Positions 8,463 through 17,365 of a DNA stretch of 64,000 nucleotides are shown here, one piece after another (positions within the stretch are counted from its first letter, which is position 1; each line of letters opens with the position of its first letter). Source of the stretch: Phycisphaerales bacterium. GTDB lineage: Bacteria > Planctomycetota > Phycisphaerae > UBA1845. The notes under the pieces were generated by a model that saw nothing but the letters and a program-made list of their open reading frames with translations, was not told the origin of the DNA and did no database searches. Location: NCBI GenBank assembly GCA_020852275.1, contig JADZBE010000011.1, positions 159,539 through 223,538 of the forward strand, read 5' to 3'. Position numbers and translations under genes: made by a program.

Positions 8463-11400
8463 TCATCCTGGAGCCGTAGGTGGAGGACCCAATCTGTGCT
8501 CAAGCCATTCAAAAAACTTCTGGGCAAACTGCCGCCATTCAATCTGCGTCTTGCCCCGCATATCGCCAGTCTTTTGAATTATCTTATTGAGCCATGCTTT
8601 TATCTCCTTTGTCCAATGATTGAAATTCGGATCGTTAGGCCCGCCTGCAGCCACCTTGGCGGCGTGTGCATAAAGTTCTGGAAGCAAGGACAAACTGGCG
8701 GCTTTCGCTGCCGCCTGAGCTGAAGCCATGAACACCGTCAGGGCCTCAGCAGCGCCGAATGCCATTTCCGCGGAAGCATACGCGCCAGTCATCATTTGGT
8801 CGACCCCTTCAAGCAGGGAATCGAACCCGGCACTTGACATTCCTCCGCCGACGCCCCATCCGGTGGCAATCATGGGGCCAAGCATGCTTAGGAGCAAAGC
8901 TGCTGCCAAGCCGACTCGTTTTGCATCCTCCGCGCGCAAGTCCGCGCCTATCGCCGTGGCCCCGAGCAGATCTCCGTAACTAAACAACCCCAGCGCATCC
9001 AATAGATTGACCGGACTGCTTCCCAAGGAGCCGTAGAGGTTCATCCCGTCCCCATACGCGCCCATGGGCGAGTAATCCGAAATCACTCCCGAGCCGACCA
9101 TCGCCAGCGCTGTCGGCGGCGTGCCGTGGTAGGTGGCGCCCTCGATCAGCGGGATGGCCGAACTATTGGGATCCGGCGTGGTGAACCGTCCCAGTTTGGG
9201 GTGATAGAACCGGTTGCGGTTCTGGTAGAGGCCTTTGTGGTTGACCAGGATGCAGGGGTCGGTCGGGGTGTTGGCGCAGTAATGGTCGAAGATCAGGCCT
9301 TGGTGGCCGAGGGTGTTTTGCGGGGGTGTGGCGACGAACTTGTCGATGGCCGCGGGCTGGCCGTAGGGCTCGTAGGTATATTGCTCATAGATCGCCACCG
9401 GGCCGTCGGGGCAGAAGGCGCCCTGCTCGCCACATCCGCCGCTGCCGCTGCCGCAGTCGCCCGACGGACACCCGTCATCCAACGTCGCGACCACGTTGTA
9501 GTTGGCGTCTTGCAGGTAATATACGGGCAGCGAATCATCCGTCGCGCAGTGCCCCGCGGTACTGCCGCCGCCGCCGGGGCCGTCGCAGGCGGGGTTAAGC
9601 ACCTGTGCGACGAACTCATCGACATAGTCCGGGCCGTGCAGATACTCGCGTTTCGTCGCCCAACTGCCCGTGGGCGCGCCCCCGCCGCAGCCGCTGGTTT
9701 CGGTGTACCACTGCTCCTGAATGCGGCGCACGCCGTCATAATAATAATGCTGATATTGCCGGCAGGCCGAACCGTAAGACGCCGGCAGCACGCGGGCGAC
9801 GATCCGCCCCAGGCCGTCGTACACATACGTGGCCACCAGATCGCCGAGGTCCGATTCCTCGCCTGACAATAGTTTGCCGTCATCATCAAACGAGGCGGCA
9901 TTAAGCAGGCCCTTGCGGTTCGTCTGCACCAGCCGGCCCCAGGCGTCGTACTGGTAGAAGTAGTCGCCGTCGAGGACGAGATTGCCCGCGGAGTCGTAGA
10001 CGCTGTCGACGGTGACGGGAGAGTTGTTGTTGGTCTTGGATGTGAACGCGTCGATTTCATTGAAGCCGTTGGTCGCGTGGTGAACTTTGACCGTGGTTTC
10101 GGGCGTGCCGTCGCCGGTCGCGTCGTCGGCGCGGACGAAGCTGCCGTTGGTGGAATCGCCGCCCGACCAGTTGCCCAGGTCGTCCAAGTCCCACGTCAAG
10201 GCGCGGTCGAGGGGAACGTCGGTGTCGGGTTCGATGGCCGTGTTGGCCGCGTTAAGCTGACCCATGCGCGCGCCGGCGAGGCGCTGCAGACCGTCGTACT
10301 CATAAAGCCACGAGCGCACATTGTCACGGCCGGGGTCCGCACCACTGGTCATGTTCCGATGTGCGACGCGCGCGTACGCGCGGTTGCCCGCGCGATCATA
10401 ACCATATTGGTACCGGTGAATCGTCGACGGATTGGGGGCGTTTGCGGTAGTGTCCTTGTAGTGCAGGTCCTTGATTCGCCCGAACCGGTCCAGCCCCGCC
10501 AGCCCGACCTCGCTGCCGAGCTTGTACGACTGCGCGGCGCCGTTGCCGACAGACAGGCCCGAGCGGCGCGACAGGCCGGCGTAGTTATACTGCGCGACCT
10601 TGTACGTCATCAGCGCATCTGTGATGGCGGTGACGCGATTGGCGGCGCTGTCGAGACCGGCCTCGTTGTCGCCGTAGTCAAAAGAAAGCTGCCGCGGATC
10701 GCCGCCGTCGGCTCGCTGCGGGTAGAGGATCGATGCCAGCCGGTCGAAGTTGTAAGTTTCCGCGCCGGCGGGACTGTAGGCCCACTCGTAGGTCACGGTG
10801 GGGATGAACGACAGCCCGGTTGCGGCTGCGTGGTTCTGTTCTTCGGAGAGCAGATTGCCGCGACCGTCGTAGTCATACTCATTGTCGGCCACGTCAGCGG
10901 CGGTGGTTTCAGAATGGTTCTCCGCGTGGACCGTGAGCAGGTCGCTACGGTCATTGTAGGTGTAGTCGATCTGGTGCACGCGCAGCGGCGGGGCGTAGCC
11001 AACTTCGTTGCCGGCCTCGCCGTACCAGCCGGAGTCGTCGGCCCCCACGCGGGTCAGCCGGCCCAGCTCGTCGTAGGAGTAGTTGAAGAGGCACGCCCGC
11101 GCGTCGGCGCGAGAGGCCACCGCGCCGTCGAAGTAATAGGAGAACGACAGCGTCGGCCCCTCGCGCGTGCCGTCGAGGTCCGGATAGTGTACGCCGGCGA
11201 TCCAGCCGGGGTTCTCGGAGACCGCCGCCGAACCCGGCTGCCCGTTCACGATTTCGCGCACCGATCCGCCGTAGGTGAAGGCCGTCACCTGGATCGAGCC
11301 GTCGTCTTCTTCCCAATCGATCTCGTCGTACACCGTAACGTCGCCATCGCCGTGCTGGGCGAGCACCGCAGCCATGGCATCGAGCAGACCGCTGGCTTCG

Positions 11401-14400
11401 CCGTACTTGTATGCGGTGCGGCGCTTGTCGGCGCTGTTCGTCGCCGTCGCGTTTTCGATGGTCAGGCGCAGCCGTCCCAGGCCATCGTACTCGGAGCGCG
11501 TGACCGCGCCATCGGGATGAGCGACGCCGATCTGCCGTCCGTCGTCGTCATATTCGTAGCAGGTGCAGAGAGTTTCCTCGCCAAACTCGCTGCCGTCGCA
11601 CCCACTGAGGCGACCGTTGCCGTCGAAGGAAGCGGCCGGCGGATCGAGCGGATCCTCCGGGTCGTAGTCCGGAGGGGGGAGTTCGTTCACGAACTCGTTG
11701 GCACCTGAGGATTCGTTCTGGCCGCTGTTGGTCCCGAAGTTCGCCGTGGCGATGAGCCGGCCGGCGATGTCGAACCAACTGTAGACCCAGGTGCTCACAC
11801 TGTTGTCGTCGTCGAGAGCGTCGCCGTTGCCATTGACTCGTTCGTACGTGCGCGTGGCGATGGGGCGACTGTCGGCGTCGTATTGGGTTTCAGTGCGCGT
11901 CAGCTCGATCTCGCCCGCCCATGTGGATGATGCGATCTGGCGCCCGAGTGCGTCATAAGTGTACGTCTGCCGCGGGGCGTTGGGCGACAGGGTTTCCGTG
12001 GGCTTGGATAGGTGATTGTAATAGGTGCGCGTGGCCGTGTAGCTGAAGGGCGATTGCGTGTCCGACACGTCGTAGGTGCGAACTTCCTCCACCTGGCCTC
12101 GGTCGTTGTAGAGGTTCTCGGTGAGGGAGATGGGAGCGCTGCCCAGGAGCGTGGCCACGTCGGGCAGTGCGCAGTCCGCCCCGAGTGCGCGCGGATCGGC
12201 ATTGCCCGAGGGCGGCGTGGGCCCATATTCAAGCTGGAACTTCACGCGATCCTGGTGATCAAGCCAGGTGACGGAGTGCGTCAACGCGGCGCCGGATTCA
12301 TCGCGCCGCTGGGCCATGATTTCGCGCATGCGCCAGTCATAATAGTGACGGATCACATGGCCCAGTGCATCCTCATTGTTATTGGAGCAGTCGTCGATGC
12401 AGTACGGATCCGTCACGGCCTGCCGGTAGGACCGAACCTTGGTCAGCAGCCCCGCGTCATGCACGCCTTCGCCGAAGTAGGATTCCGGATCGGTGTCCGT
12501 GGTTCCGTCGCTGTAGTAGCGCCGCTCAAGCAGGACAAGATCGTCGTCGGGATCTTCGGTTGGCGGGATGTTGCGCCAGAATGGGTGTTTGTCCCTGCTG
12601 CCGCGATAGGTTTTCTCAAGGCGGCCAAGGTCGTCATACGTGTTGCGCGTGAGTGTCCCCGCCGGATCCTGCTGGCGCGCGACTTGGCCAAAGCCGCTGT
12701 AACTGATGGCGGCGCTGAGCGACTCGCCGCCGGACTCGCCGGACATGCCGGTAAGGCGCCCCCCAGCGTCGTAGGAAGGCACGAGCGTCGCCAGAATGTC
12801 CTCCGCCCCATACGTTTCCAGTCCGTCGGGCGGATTGTGGAGCGCGTCGAGTTTGACTTTCTCCGTCTTGGAGAGTTTGCGTCCGGTGATTTCCTCGATT
12901 TGGACGGGCGAAAGCGCGGCGTAGGCCTGACCGTCGAGCACCACGTCGCGGTACGTCCATTTCTTCGTTATCTCGTCCGGTTCTTCGACATAGACGACGT
13001 GCTCCTGCCGGCCGTTGGGGAACGTGGTGACGTGGAGGCGCCAACGATCATCGTAGGAATAAGTGGTTGTGTACTCCAGCGGAGTGCCAGGGCCGATGCG
13101 CTGATAGTTCGAATCCTCCGGGTTGCCCGGATGATCGACGATCTGGGTAATGGGCCGGTCATCCTGGTCGTACTCGAACTTGGTTATGAAGAAGGCGTCA
13201 TGATCGCCGGCGCCGGGTGAACCGGGCGTCTTGAGGCTGCCAAGTCCGTGCCACAGCGTGTTGCCCTTCTCGTTGAACTGCCACCGCTCCACTCCGTAGT
13301 ATGAGTCGGCATCGGCCTGATGCAGACGCGAGGCTGGTGCGACAACCTCTTTCTCAAGCACGGCGCGTTCGAAGGAACTCTCGCCTTCTTCCTGGTCGGC
13401 CAACGTGTACTCGTAGTTTGTCACGGCCACCGTGGATCCCGCGGCATCGAAATCTGTGGTCGGAACGAGAAAGCTCTTAGATGCGGTGACCAGGTCTGGG
13501 CGGAGCGTGTGATGATCGACGCGCGAAAGCCAATAGACGGAATCCTGGAGAGGATCCTGAAAAGGTTCGCTGGCGCCGCGTTTGATTCCCACACCGTGCA
13601 ATTCGCCGAGCCGGCCGTTCGGACCGGAAGGCTCGTAGGTGAGGACGCGAACGAGGCCGTCCGTCTCCTTTGTGTTCAGGTTTGCGACGGCGTTCCATCC
13701 GGTGCTGCGGATTTCGAGCAGGTAACCTTCGCCGACTCCGTCCGCCAGCTCGTCCCCGTCCGGTCCATCGAGCATGAAGTCGTAGAGGCGGCTCTGGCGG
13801 AAGCCGCTTTGCTGGATGAACTGTTCTCCGTCCTGTGTAAACTGCCACTCCTGGTTGAATACCTCGAACCCGGCCTTGTTAAACTCAACGTAGCGACGAC
13901 TGCGCAGACCTTTGTTCTCGGTCGGGATATAATACGCAGAGTACGCATCATATGGGTCAAGATTGTCGGCCTTCGACTCGATTTGGTCAGCGTCCAATTC
14001 GTCGACGATCGTGGCATAGAAACCTTCAGCCAAGGACGGCAACTGCGGATCGCATTGATATCCCGGGCCCAGCGAATACGGGTAATGGCCCATCATGCCC
14101 ATGAAGGAAACATCATAAGAGTGCGCGCATTCAATCGGCAGTTTCAGATATGGATAATACGCGTACCAGCCCTGCGAGGAGCTGTCGGGCCGCCGGTCGA
14201 TCAGGTGCGTCACGGAAGCCTGCTTGACCGGCATATGTTGATGATCGCCGTGTTGAACATAGTTGTCCGCGAAGTACGTGTCCGCCCCATCGTACTGTCC
14301 CGAGTAGCGATCGCTCGGACAGACGTCACACCCGGGTATCATGTAGCCGATCGTCAGGTCGGCATACTCCCAGAACTCTCTTCCTTCGGGTTCCGTGGGA

Positions 14401-16088
14401 TCCGGCAGGAGCTCATCGCGCTCCAATGTAAGGAGTTCGTTGGCGGAGAGGCCGGAAACCGCCATGAGTTTGGCGACCGTTGATGGTTCGTAGATCTCCG
14501 TGGGAAACATGAGCTCCGGGACGCCGATCCAGCCGGCGCCGTTGTCGTTATCCCGCTCATAGAAATAAAGATAATGCGAGGATTCCGTCTCGAAGTTGAC
14601 GGAAGACGGACGGTGATTCACAGTGGCCTTGGCGAGTTGGTTGTGAACCGGGGGGTCGCTGATGTAATTGGATTCCCGGAAAAGTGTTTTGCTCTGACAG
14701 TAGCCCAACGGATCAGGGCAATCATCCGTGGAGACGTTCTCCCAGGCAAGCATATACGTGTACCGGGCCTCGAGTTTCCAGCCCGTCGGCAAGTCCTCAT
14801 GGTTTAGGGCGTCAATCTCATCCAAAGATTGCGCACAACAGAACGGCCCACTCGTCTGTCCATTGCCCGGCGCGTAGTCGTCAATCGTCAGGCAGGAGTC
14901 GCTGAAGTCCACGTCGCCTTCATACACATGGATCGAATGAAGCGCGTTCTTTCCCTTGAGGTTTTCAGGCCACAGCCCGAAGCCTCGATACGTGTAAACA
15001 AGCGTCCAGACGACGGGCCCCGGCCCTTGTGCGGCAGGCGCCGTTCGAAGCCGAATCCGCCGAATCTGTCCTTTTCGCACGCAATCCTGGCAACAACATG
15101 GGTCGTTCGGCGGCTGAGAGGTCTGGCACGGGTATCGGTCTGTGTCGCCGCAATACTCGTAGTCGATCGAGTTTCCGTATCGATCTTCGATGCTGCGAAT
15201 CAACCCATAAACCGGCCATTCGGGGTACTCGCCATCATAGGGTTCTCCCTCCGCGGTCCGCCAGGCATCCTCCGCATGAAGCTCGAATGTGTACTTGATG
15301 GATTGCCTTTGGAGCCAGACGTACACCTCGGTCGGCCGCTGACCGGATGCACCATTGTGATCGAGAATGGCGTCGAACCACTGGGGCGCAATGTAGGCGT
15401 TTTGATTCGTGTCGTAGAGGAACGGAATGGAGTGATGCGAATCGGGGATGAGGTAGCATCGCTTCGGAGGGCCCTCGGATCCACCGCCGCCGTACTCGCC
15501 CAGCCATTCCCACCAGGCATCAAATAGCAGGAAGGGCTGCTCACTCATCATCCAACCTTGCCCCTGCCAATCCCAGCGTGTGACCCCTTCCAAGGCAGCT
15601 TGTGCGTCTGATTGGTGCGGGAAGAAATCCGCCGACCAGGTTCGAATGTGACGGAAGACCGCCCCGCCGAACGGCAGCTCGAAATCAGTCGCCTGAATCA
15701 ACGGCAGCCCGGTCACCAAGTCCACGACACCCCCATGAAGCGGCCGCTGAGGAAATGGGCTGGGCCCTTGGAACCCATCCGTCCGGGGGGGAAGAAGCGG
15801 CAGAGAACTCGTAAGCGGATCCGTGCTCCGCGGCGGAAACTCCGGCGGACCGAACCCGCAGGACACGTCGAAATGCAAGGGCCAGACGGTACGGATGGGC
15901 GGCTGGCTTTCTTCGGGGCACTCACCCTGTGCGAAGTCAGGCCCGCAGCGCGAATCGGGACACGGCTCCTGCCGGCCCATTGCGGACCCCGTGAGCATAA
16001 GGCTCAGCGCGCCCAGCGCCATCGACAAGACGCAACCGCGCGCGCCGTTCACTCGCACAACAAACCGTGTCGAATTGCAACCGTACAT
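8463..16088 (-). CDS. Exported Rhs/YD-repeat protein with variable C-terminal tip
   Basis: Protein of 2541 residues. The N-terminus has a basic start and a hydrophobic stretch (CVLSMALGALSLMLTGSAMG), fitting a Sec signal peptide. It is followed by an entry domain with VDLVTGLPLIQATDFELPFG, a long series of YD/Rhs repeats (for example YDDLGRLEKTYRG, YDGLGRLRLTIEN, YDAWGRLVQTNRKG), then the core end RFTTPDPNSSAIP and NLYGSLGSSPVNLLDALGL. The last about 174 residues are unrelated to the core: an Ala/Gly-rich hydrophobic part, then a compact charged end (NHWTKEIKAWLNKI, EWRQFAQKFFEWLEHRL). By analogy with Rhs toxins the core is a shell and the tip the effector; I cannot name the effector. A small gene follows six bases downstream. 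Confidence 0.9.
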   Translation of the reverse strand: MYGCNSTRFVVRVNGARGCVLSMALGALSLMLTGSAMGRQEPCPDSRCGPDFAQGECPEESQPPIRTVWPLHFDVSCGFGPPEFPPRSTDPLTSSLPLLPPRTDGFQGPSPFPQRPLHGGVVDLVTGLPLIQATDFELPFGGAVFRHIRTWSADFFPHQSDAQAALEGVTRWDWQGQGWMMSEQPFLLFDAWWEWLGEYGGGGSEGPPKRCYLIPDSHHSIPFLYDTNQNAYIAPQWFDAILDHNGASGQRPTEVYVWLQRQSIKYTFELHAEDAWRTAEGEPYDGEYPEWPVYGLIRSIEDRYGNSIDYEYCGDTDRYPCQTSQPPNDPCCCQDCVRKGQIRRIRLRTAPAAQGPGPVVWTLVYTYRGFGLWPENLKGKNALHSIHVYEGDVDFSDSCLTIDDYAPGNGQTSGPFCCAQSLDEIDALNHEDLPTGWKLEARYTYMLAWENVSTDDCPDPLGYCQSKTLFRESNYISDPPVHNQLAKATVNHRPSSVNFETESSHYLYFYERDNDNGAGWIGVPELMFPTEIYEPSTVAKLMAVSGLSANELLTLERDELLPDPTEPEGREFWEYADLTIGYMIPGCDVCPSDRYSGQYDGADTYFADNYVQHGDHQHMPVKQASVTHLIDRRPDSSSQGWYAYYPYLKLPIECAHSYDVSFMGMMGHYPYSLGPGYQCDPQLPSLAEGFYATIVDELDADQIESKADNLDPYDAYSAYYIPTENKGLRSRRYVEFNKAGFEVFNQEWQFTQDGEQFIQQSGFRQSRLYDFMLDGPDGDELADGVGEGYLLEIRSTGWNAVANLNTKETDGLVRVLTYEPSGPNGRLGELHGVGIKRGASEPFQDPLQDSVYWLSRVDHHTLRPDLVTASKSFLVPTTDFDAAGSTVAVTNYEYTLADQEEGESSFERAVLEKEVVAPASRLHQADADSYYGVERWQFNEKGNTLWHGLGSLKTPGSPGAGDHDAFFITKFEYDQDDRPITQIVDHPGNPEDSNYQRIGPGTPLEYTTTYSYDDRWRLHVTTFPNGRQEHVVYVEEPDEITKKWTYRDVVLDGQAYAALSPVQIEEITGRKLSKTEKVKLDALHNPPDGLETYGAEDILATLVPSYDAGGRLTGMSGESGGESLSAAISYSGFGQVARQQDPAGTLTRNTYDDLGRLEKTYRGSRDKHPFWRNIPPTEDPDDDLVLLERRYYSDGTTDTDPESYFGEGVHDAGLLTKVRSYRQAVTDPYCIDDCSNNNEDALGHVIRHYYDWRMREIMAQRRDESGAALTHSVTWLDHQDRVKFQLEYGPTPPSGNADPRALGADCALPDVATLLGSAPISLTENLYNDRGQVEEVRTYDVSDTQSPFSYTATRTYYNHLSKPTETLSPNAPRQTYTYDALGRQIASSTWAGEIELTRTETQYDADSRPIATRTYERVNGNGDALDDDNSVSTWVYSWFDIAGRLIATANFGTNSGQNESSGANEFVNELPPPDYDPEDPLDPPAASFDGNGRLSGCDGSEFGEETLCTCYEYDDDGRQIGVAHPDGAVTRSEYDGLGRLRLTIENATATNSADKRRTAYKYGEASGLLDAMAAVLAQHGDGDVTVYDEIDWEEDDGSIQVTAFTYGGSVREIVNGQPGSAAVSENPGWIAGVHYPDLDGTREGPTLSFSYYFDGAVASRADARACLFNYSYDELGRLTRVGADDSGWYGEAGNEVGYAPPLRVHQIDYTYNDRSDLLTVHAENHSETTAADVADNEYDYDGRGNLLSEEQNHAAATGLSFIPTVTYEWAYSPAGAETYNFDRLASILYPQRADGGDPRQLSFDYGDNEAGLDSAANRVTAITDALMTYKVAQYNYAGLSRRSGLSVGNGAAQSYKLGSEVGLAGLDRFGRIKDLHYKDTTANAPNPSTIHRYQYGYDRAGNRAYARVAHRNMTSGADPGRDNVRSWLYEYDGLQRLAGARMGQLNAANTAIEPDTDVPLDRALTWDLDDLGNWSGGDSTNGSFVRADDATGDGTPETTVKVHHATNGFNEIDAFTSKTNNNSPVTVDSVYDSAGNLVLDGDYFYQYDAWGRLVQTNRKGLLNAASFDDDGKLLSGEESDLGDLVATYVYDGLGRIVARVLPASYGSACRQYQHYYYDGVRRIQEQWYTETSGCGGGAPTGSWATKREYLHGPDYVDEFVAQVLNPACDGPGGGGSTAGHCATDDSLPVYYLQDANYNVVATLDDGCPSGDCGSGSGGCGEQGAFCPDGPVAIYEQYTYEPYGQPAAIDKFVATPPQNTLGHQGLIFDHYCANTPTDPCILVNHKGLYQNRNRFYHPKLGRFTTPDPNSSAIPLIEGATYHGTPPTALAMVGSGVISDYSPMGAYGDGMNLYGSLGSSPVNLLDALGLFSYGDLLGATAIGADLRAEDAKRVGLAAALLLSMLGPMIATGWGVGGGMSSAGFDSLLEGVDQMMTGAYASAEMAFGAAEALTVFMASAQAAAKAASLSLLPELYAHAAKVAAGGPNDPNFNHWTKEIKAWLNKIIQKTGDMRGKTQIEWRQFAQKFFEWLEHRLGPPPTAPG

Positions 16089-16348
16089 GGCCTTCTCCTC
16101 CTATTATCCAAGGGCCGGCCCGCAGCGTCGAGAGCCTCGATACGGCGAGCCTCAAACGATCCGCTATTGAGAATTCAACAATTCCACATCGCCAACCATC
16201 CCCGCGACCCCCGACCGGCCGGCGACAGCGGGCTGGCGTGGCCAAATCCTCGGACGGCCGAGCCCCGTGCCTTCGAGGGAAACACCGCCAGCACAACTCC
16301 GCGAGTTGACAGCCTTGCAGCGCCCACGAGCGATCGGCCCGCCAGCCT

Positions 16349-16458
16349 CCGCATGGGTTCAAGCAACGATCCGCATGGACTCAAGCCAGTCTCCGCACGG
16401 GTTCAAGCCACTCTCCGCATTGGCTCAAGCCGGTGTCCGCATTGGTTCAAAAGCGTTT
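16349..16458. repeat. 22-bp tandem repeat, five diverged copies
   Basis: Five consecutive 22-base units follow the pattern CCGCATKGGYTCAAGCCRNTC. Units start at 16349, 16371, 16393, 16415 and 16437. The period is not a multiple of three, so it is not a protein repeat. There are no spacers, so it is not a CRISPR array. Confidence 0.85.
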
Positions 16459-17175
16459 CTGCGTACCTCGCCCCTCGTCCCTGCATCGGCTCCGCTGTTT
16501 CCCGCCACGCGCTGCGCCGGCAGCCATCAGGAAACGGCCATTCACCACTCCAGCTGCGATGCTGCTCCAGCGTCTTGCCGCTCGGGATAAATCTCACAGG
16601 TGCGCCCCAGATGTCGGGTGAGCGCAGGCGCGGTCGAAACGCCGGAGTCGCCGAAGCTTTGGCACTGAAGGAGGAGGGATGGAACTCGCCGGAGTCAGAC
16701 GGAGACGCGACGCTCGGATGCGCGGCAAGGGAAAAGGGCTCCTGAGGAGCCAGCGACCGCAAACCTCTTGGGAACGCAAGAGTTCTGGCCACCGTGGGGG
16801 CCTCCGACGGCAAGCGGACGACTCGCCTTGACGCTGGGCAAACCGTACGATGCTTCTATGGCGGATAATACTGGACGTCGAACGCAGTGTCAAGCGTTAG
16901 TCCCATAACGAACTTGCCGGGGCTGGCCACCGATCTTGGCAACCTCGTGCTCCCTCTTGGCGAAATGGCCTTATCGGCCCGGGAGGCGCACGCGAGAATC
17001 TCGAGGTGCGTCGTTTGCCAACAAGAACGACCAGAGCATCGGCACCCGGAGCCAAGGCCGGGGAATGCCTCCCCTCCGGGCATCGGTGCTAGACGCAGGC
17101 GTTGTTGACTGAAAGGCGCGATCCGAACCAGGTTGGGCTGCCGCAGGAGAAGTGTCGATCAGCGGGGAAGCCAGC

Positions 17176-17280
17176 GATGGTTCATTTGATGCCGGCGCTC
17201 TCTCATTCGATGCCGGCGATGGTTCATCTGAGGCCGGCGGTTGCTTGTTCCATGCAGGCGAAAGTTCCTTCGAGGCCGGC
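17176..17280. repeat. 21-bp tandem repeat, five copies
   Basis: Five 21-base units with the common end TTCGATGCCGGC or close variants start at 17176, 17197, 17218, 17239 and 17260. In the plus frame that begins with GTG at 17152 they would encode seven-residue repeats of the type xxSFDAG, but no body of a protein follows, so I treat it as a DNA repeat with only a possible coding history. Confidence 0.8.
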
Positions 17281-17365
17281 GTGCACCGCGTGGTCGTCTT
17301 TCAGCGTCCCGACGGCGGCGCGTTCGACGAAGGGCCCGCTTGGGAAGGCACAGTGTCTGCCCGCA

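Larger units (their letters stand above)
16089..17365. other. Long intergenic region upstream of the Rhs gene with two tandem arrays
   Basis: About 1.3 kb without a supported gene. It separates the Rhs start from the terL stop and holds a 22-bp array (16349-16458) and a 21-bp array (17176-17280). The Rhs promoter should lie near 16090-16200, but I cannot assign boxes with confidence. Confidence 0.5.

Noticed and set aside
9126..14483. Long plus-strand open frames (246, 543, 402 and 387 residues) opposite the Rhs gene
   Set aside because: They are antisense to a continuous, clearly recognisable Rhs frame; their composition is Arg/Val/Gly-rich, as expected from reading high-GC DNA on the wrong strand.
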